Positions 5,786 to 9,177 of a stretch of DNA of 9,177 bases are shown here, in pieces. The notes under the pieces are model-generated. The model was not told where the DNA came from. It ran no database searches and saw only the letters and a program-made list of their open reading frames with translations. The stretch's first letter is position 1, and every line of letters begins with the position of its first letter. The DNA is from a candidate division CSSED10-310 bacterium. Lineage in GTDB: Bacteria; CSSED10-310; JAFGDC01. The stretch lies in the NCBI GenBank assembly GCA_016932295.1, contig JAFGDC010000340.1, positions 1-9,177 on the forward strand. The letters run 5' to 3'. The translations under genes were made by a program, and so were the position numbers.

Positions 5786-6904
5786 ATGCGCGGACTGCTC
5801 GCACGTCTGGTAATGCCGGCAGTATTCGGGTTGCTTGTCATTCCTCCGGCGGATGCGGTTATCTCTTCCGTTTCATGGACAACCCGTGCCGCCTTCCCCT
5901 ACGTTGCTTCCAGAATAACCGGCACGGCCTGGGAAGGATTCGGGTACGGCACCGGCGGTGACAACAATGGGGTATGCGGCGACACCGGCAGCGGCGGCAC
6001 CGGTTTTTATCGCTACGATCCCGTCTCCAACACCTGGCAGCAACTTCAACCTCCCGCCACCTGCACCACTTCCGCCGATAACCTGTGCGCCGCCGGCGGC
6101 TTCATCTTCAAGCCCGGCGGTCTGGATCCGACTCTCCTCACACCCAGCAGCAATCTCTCGATCTTCACCATCGACACCGGTTCCTGGTCAGTGGCCCAAG
6201 AAATGCCGACCCCGCTTTGGCGGCATGCCGCGGTAGCTCTCGAACAGGCCGGCGACGTGCTCGTGTTCTGTATCGGCGGCAGAGATAACGACGGTCTTGT
6301 TTCCGATGCCGTGTATCGCTACTCGCTGCTCGATGATGAATGGATATGGTGCACGGCCATGCCGGCAGGGGCGCGCGAGTGGCTGTCGGCGACCATTGCC
6401 CGCGACGAAAACGGCGATGACAAGATCATCATCACCGGTGGCAAGAATCAGGGAGGCGTTATTCTCGATGCGGTCGAGGAACTCGATCCCGCCGACCTGT
6501 CATGGCGCTCGCTCAGTCCGCTTCCATTCCCGGTTCATTCCCACACATGCGAACGTACGCTCGATCCTGAACATCCGGCATCTGATTACGTCTTCGTCAT
6601 AGGTGGGGAAGACGATGCCGCGATACTTACCAGCCTGGTGCTGTACGAAACCGCAACCGATGAATGGTTCTCGCAATCCGCGTATCATTTCAATTACCGC
6701 CGCCGCACGCACGGCAGTTTTGTCATCGCCGACGATCTTTACATATTCGCCGGTTGGGACGGTAATTATCTGCGCATTCTGGAAAAGGGTGAAACCGCGA
6801 TTGCCACTCCCACGCCGCCTCCTGTCCCCAGTACCGGCGCCGGCTCCGTAACGGTACTCCTGATCCTGTTGAGTACGACGCTCGCGGTTGCCCGGCGACG
6901 GTGA
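5786..6904 (+). CDS. Secreted kelch-repeat beta-propeller with C-terminal sorting/anchor tail (372 aa)
   Basis: An N-terminal signal peptide (residues 1-24: MRGLLAR, hydrophobic core, cleavage probably after PPADA) shows export. The body is made of kelch-type blades with the usual pattern of paired Gly after a hydrophobic strand, a following Tyr/Asp strand and a Trp. Examples are FYRYDPVSNTWQQL (74-87), VLVFCIGGRDNDG (158-170) with VYRYSLLDDEWIW (176-188), KIIITGGKNQGG (213-224) with W240, YVFVIGGEDDA (268-278) with ETATDEW (288-294), and DDLYIFAGWDGNY (316-328). Five to six blades make one propeller, a binding or structural fold rather than an enzyme by default; kelch propellers also occur in galactose-oxidase-like enzymes. 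Its C-terminus is tripartite: Pro-rich ATPTPPP linker, PVPSTG motif (346-351), hydrophobic helix (about 354-369) and terminal RRR. This resembles IPTL/PEP-CTERM signals that are cut and anchored by exosortase-type systems; no such enzyme is in the window. It is the second gene of the TPR operon. It probably ends up on the cell surface. Confidence 0.88.
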   Translation: MRGLLARLVMPAVFGLLVIPPADAVISSVSWTTRAAFPYVASRITGTAWEGFGYGTGGDNNGVCGDTGSGGTGFYRYDPVSNTWQQLQPPATCTTSADNLCAAGGFIFKPGGLDPTLLTPSSNLSIFTIDTGSWSVAQEMPTPLWRHAAVALEQAGDVLVFCIGGRDNDGLVSDAVYRYSLLDDEWIWCTAMPAGAREWLSATIARDENGDDKIIITGGKNQGGVILDAVEELDPADLSWRSLSPLPFPVHSHTCERTLDPEHPASDYVFVIGGEDDAAILTSLVLYETATDEWFSQSAYHFNYRRRTHGSFVIADDLYIFAGWDGNYLRILEKGETAIATPTPPPVPSTGAGSVTVLLILLSTTLAVARRR

Positions 6905-7115
6905 AGCTCCGGCCGCATCCGGGTATCTGATTTCAGTCCGGAAACAGTCTTTTCTGTCGCTTCAATGGACGGGGGCATTGATCGCGTGAAACTCGGGAAC
7001 AGGCTCCTCCTTCTGATGTCCTGATTCATTTGACATTGGGCATTCCAACCGGACGATTGAAGATTGTTCCGACCTGCTCGATAAAAACCTCGGGGCGGGT
7101 GCGTCGGCGGCGGAT

Positions 7116-7973
7116 GTGGCGCGGGCCGTGGATGCGGTCTGTTTGGAGATTTCCCGGGAGATGGTCGGAACCCCGGCCTTCGTGCAGGAAATCAACGCCT
7201 ACACCAACGATTCATTGTGGATGGGCAAACTGGCCATCGCCCGGAAACTCGGGCTCAAGAAAACACCCGGTGTCACGACCCAGGACAACCTGGCGATAGA
7301 TTACATCCAGCGAGATGCCATGTTCTGGATCGGCGGCTCATATGATCGGCGGCTTCGGGATCAGTTGATCGAGCAAGGCTCCAAAGCGATCGAGGAAGGC
7401 GTCGGGAGAAGGAACCTGGCCCGGCGCCTATCTGAATCTTTCAGCGCCTCATTCCCCCGGCATCGCAGTTACTTCGCGGTGCTTGGTTCATCGATCACGT
7501 CACGGGCACGTTACGCCGGTGGCATGTATCTGCTGGCCTCTGAAGATGTCGAGTTTTGGGAGTGGGTCACGTCTGGCGATGAACGAGTGTGCCCCATCTG
7601 TGGACGCATGAACGGCATGATTTTCAGCGTCGCGCGCAGCGTGGAAATCCTTGACACAATGATGAACGCGGATTCGCCTGAAGCGGTGAAAAGCATAACG
7701 CCATGGATCAGGTGGGACCAGAACCGCGAGTGGGAGCATGAGGGCAAAACCCTCAAGGGGAGCGCCTACTACGTTCTGCCACAGACTGGAATGAAGCGGT
7801 ATTATCTTGATGCGCACTTAACAGATCCGAAACACCTGCAGAAGCGTGGAATCGGTCAGGGCGGTCAGGTTCATGGTGGTTGCCGCTGTTACCTCCTGCC
7901 AAGTGGCAAGTCCATGTCGGTGAAATCGTATCCCGTGAGTATCCCGGCGGACACGCCGCGCTCTGATCCATAA
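7116..7973 (+). CDS. Orphan phage head-morphogenesis protein (Mu gpF / SPP1 gp7 family), 5' end uncertain
   Basis: From GTG 7116 the protein has 285 residues. A helical N-terminal part (1-140) includes RDQLIEQGSKAIEEGVGRRN (81-100), the usual family pattern of a helix and 'G.s...la..l'. It leads into the diagnostic C-terminal block WVTSGDERVCPICGRMNG (150-167), with Asp155, Cys159 and Cys162, and then VHGGCRCYLLP (252-262) with His253, Cys256 and Cys258. This D..C..C ... H..CRC set is the hallmark of the minor head protein family (PF04233, TIGR01641) and probably binds a metal. In phages this protein is a minor capsid component needed for head assembly and sits next to terminase and portal genes; none are present here. 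The reading frame is open from 7017 and the residues encoded by 7071-7115 (SDLLDKNLGAGASAADV) look coding. However, there is no ATG/GTG/TTG in that stretch and no ribosome site before GTG 7116, so the 5' end may be lost or shifted. It may be a prophage remnant, a domesticated gene or the edge of a MuF-type toxin system. Confidence 0.75.
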   Translation: MARAVDAVCLEISREMVGTPAFVQEINAYTNDSLWMGKLAIARKLGLKKTPGVTTQDNLAIDYIQRDAMFWIGGSYDRRLRDQLIEQGSKAIEEGVGRRNLARRLSESFSASFPRHRSYFAVLGSSITSRARYAGGMYLLASEDVEFWEWVTSGDERVCPICGRMNGMIFSVARSVEILDTMMNADSPEAVKSITPWIRWDQNREWEHEGKTLKGSAYYVLPQTGMKRYYLDAHLTDPKHLQKRGIGQGGQVHGGCRCYLLPSGKSMSVKSYPVSIPADTPRSDP

Positions 7974-7979
7974 ACGCGA

Positions 7980-8012
7980 AGATGACGAACACCATTATAT
8001 CGGGCGTCATCT
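7980..8012 (+). other. Hairpin just downstream of the head-protein gene
   Basis: AGATGACG (7980-7987) pairs perfectly with CGTCATCT (8005-8012) across a 17-base loop, starting 7 bases after the stop codon. There is no T run after it, so it is not a classical intrinsic terminator. It could protect mRNA ends or be Rho-associated. Loop bases TCGGG (8000-8004) can also pair with CCCGA (8016-8020). Confidence 0.4.
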
Positions 8013-8070
8013 CAACCCGACGCAAGCGCGGACACCTACCACCATCGGTCTTCAACGGCCATCGCCGCCC

Positions 8071-8088
8071 GGCCGGTTGACACCGGCC
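8071..8088. other. GC-rich perfect hairpin upstream of the SBBP gene
   Basis: GGCCGGT (8071-8077) pairs with ACCGGCC (8082-8088) around the 4-base loop TGAC. It is very stable but lacks a T run on the + strand. It lies 53 bases before ATG 8141. It could be the end of the upstream transcript, or a leader structure or protein site for the SBBP gene. No convincing promoter hexamers were found in 7974-8140. Confidence 0.4.
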
Positions 8089-8127
8089 CGATCGCCTGCC
8101 TATGCTTATTATGAACAAGATCCTCGC

Positions 8128-8133
8128 GGAGGG
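8128..8133 (+). promoter_or_regulatory. Ribosome binding site that fixes the start at 8141
   Basis: GGAGGG lies 7 bases before ATG 8141. The same frame has ATGs at 8102 and 8111, but they lack such a site and would put 13 or 10 extra polar residues ahead of the signal peptide. Starting at 8141 gives a standard signal sequence. Confidence 0.8.
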
Positions 8134-8140
8134 TACGAAG

Positions 8141-9121
8141 ATGAAACGTCTGACGTTATTGTTGGTGGTGGTATTGGGCGTTGGCGGTGTTCAAGCGGCG
8201 CAACGCTGGATCGAACCGGAGACCCGGTTCAGCACGTATTTCGGGGGTGAAGATTCCGAAATGATTGACTCAGATTTTCACGTCCTCGCCGTCGATGTCC
8301 AGGGGTACGTCTGGCTGATCGGCAACACCTGGTCCTACAATACCGACTTCCCCATCGTCGATCCATTGTGGCCGGATGCGCTTTCGTATGGCTTCGTCGC
8401 CAGGTTTTCACCCGACGGCGAGTTGGTGATGTCCACGATGATCGGTCAATACAACATCTTCAGCGGCTGTACGCCACATGACATCTGTGCGTTGCAGGAC
8501 GGCGGGGTTGTGATAATCGGCGATAGCCTCGACACTGCCTTTCCGATGGTGAATCCGAATCCGCAGTATATAGGAGGAGGATACGACGCGTTTATTATTC
8601 GACTGGGTCCGGACGGCCGTGAAGTGGTGTTCGCCACCCTGTTCGGGGGACCTGGATGGGATCAGGGATATCGCATCGCTGAATCGCCGGACGGTTGTCT
8701 ATGGATTGCTGGAGAGCCGAGCCGTGATTTCCCCTTGGTCAATCCGGTGCAGGAGGATTTCGGCTGGTTGTTCGTGGCCAAGCTCAGCGGCGAAGCCAGT
8801 GAATGTCTGTTCAGTTCTTATTTCGGCAACAGCTATCCCATCGAACTCCGCGCGTTTGCCGCGACGCCGGCGGGCGGCGCCAGGCTGGCCGGGTATCCGG
8901 TCGTCACGAGTGATTTTCCCCTGTGGAATCCCTATTCCGGTCCCGTCGGCGAATATGATGCGTTCATCGCCGGATTCGATGTGAACGGAACCCTCGAATT
9001 CAGCACCCTGTTCGGCACGGTTGAAGGTGGAATTGGAATCCTGTCGTTGGCAGTCGAGTCAGGCGGAGATTTCTGGGTTGCGGGATCAACTATACATGAC
9101 GACTTAATTTATTGCGCATAA
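8141..9121 (+). CDS. Secreted SBBP-repeat beta-propeller protein, apparently truncated (326 aa)
   Basis: From ATG 8141 the protein starts MKRLTLLLVVVLGVGGVQAA, a signal peptide probably cut after VQA near residue 18. Repeats of about 60 residues of the SBBP type (PF06739, 'beta-propeller repeat') follow. Each has FSTYFGG/FATLFGG/FSSYFGN/FSTLFGT strands, a 'd..g..wi.G.t...dFP.v.P' strand pair and a 'yDAFI.rl..dG.' strand. Four to five copies are visible, for example TDFPIVDP, TAFPMVNP, RDFPLVNP and SDFPLWNP, plus YDAFIIRLGPDG and YDAFIAGFDVNG. Such propellers are found in large cell-surface or secreted proteins; the ligand is not known. The last repeat reads WVAGSTIHDD and then LIYCA-stop where a DFP motif is expected, so the gene looks cut off near 9104. 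SBBP proteins are usually much longer. A Sec-exported location is secure, the precise role is not. Confidence 0.85.
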   Translation: MKRLTLLLVVVLGVGGVQAAQRWIEPETRFSTYFGGEDSEMIDSDFHVLAVDVQGYVWLIGNTWSYNTDFPIVDPLWPDALSYGFVARFSPDGELVMSTMIGQYNIFSGCTPHDICALQDGGVVIIGDSLDTAFPMVNPNPQYIGGGYDAFIIRLGPDGREVVFATLFGGPGWDQGYRIAESPDGCLWIAGEPSRDFPLVNPVQEDFGWLFVAKLSGEASECLFSSYFGNSYPIELRAFAATPAGGARLAGYPVVTSDFPLWNPYSGPVGEYDAFIAGFDVNGTLEFSTLFGTVEGGIGILSLAVESGGDFWVAGSTIHDDLIYCA

Positions 9122-9177
9122 TCTACGCAAGGCCTCACTGCCAATTGACCACTGGGCAAACTGAGCCTCAACCACTG
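9104..9177. other. Sequence beyond the SBBP break, possibly the end of another element
   Basis: Composition changes at about 9104, with the AT-rich stretch AATTTATTGCGCATAATC. The sequence no longer continues the SBBP repeat in any frame. A 5-base inverted repeat TTGCG (9112-9116) / CGCAA (9126-9130) is present. Read on the minus strand, one frame is open from the window edge to a TAA at 9106-9104 (…QFAQWSIGSEALRRLCAIN). This could be the last residues of a gene entering from the right, perhaps a transposase. Only about 24 codons are visible, so this is weak. Confidence 0.25.

Noticed and set aside
6905..7021. Continuation of the kelch frame after its stop codon
   Set aside because: The frame stays open, but the protein already ends naturally with an anchor helix and RRR, so read-through is not needed to explain anything.

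Overview
The window reads as chromosomal DNA of a GC-rich, Gram-negative-type bacterium. The evidence is an O-antigen-ligase-type membrane protein, several Sec-type signal peptides, a C-terminal sorting/anchor tail of the PEP-CTERM/IPTL-CTERM kind, and good AGGAGG-type ribosome binding sites. The phylum cannot be fixed from the sequence. Extracellular beta-propellers, TPR proteins and CTERM-type anchors together are common in environmental phyla and delta-proteobacteria-like lineages. No rRNA, tRNA, CRISPR array or complete insertion sequence was seen.

Layout, left to right. (1) 195-746 (+) is a small exported protein of unknown function. (2) 747-1015 is a convergent gap of 269 bases. It is rich in perfect short helices, including two adjacent long-range ones, and is the best candidate for an unannotated structured RNA. 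(3) 1016-1396 (-) is a four-helix SMR/DMT-type transporter with a TTG start. It has Asn where multidrug SMR pumps have their essential Glu14, so an ArnE-like lipid-carrier role fits better than a drug pump. (4) Divergent from it, 1593-4097 (+) is a Wzy/WaaL-family ligase or polymerase fused to a C-terminal TPR array that is interrupted by a beta-rich insert of about 100 residues. (5) A near-consensus sigma70 promoter at 4175-4202 precedes a two-gene unit. The first gene is a TPR protein (4265-5779) whose C-terminus ends where TPR-CHAT proteins continue into a CHAT protease-like domain. The second is a translationally coupled, secreted kelch propeller with a C-terminal anchor (5786-6904). (6) 7116-7973 (+, reading open from 7017) is a lone phage head-morphogenesis protein of the Mu gpF / SPP1 gp7 family, with no other phage gene in view. 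(7) 7974-8140 is a short gap with two clear hairpins. (8) 8141-9121 (+) is a secreted SBBP-repeat beta-propeller that departs abruptly from its repeat pattern near 9104, followed by sequence of different character up to the window edge.

How the genes may work together (inference): the transporter and the ligase share one divergent control region and could both handle lipid-linked glycan. The TPR and kelch genes form an operon. The phage-like gene and the broken SBBP gene make the right third look like an accessory or rearranged region. No complete, clearly new multi-gene system can be demonstrated. The strongest leads are the 791-1003 RNA candidate, the orphan head protein, the interrupted TPR array and the CHAT-less TPR/kelch pair.
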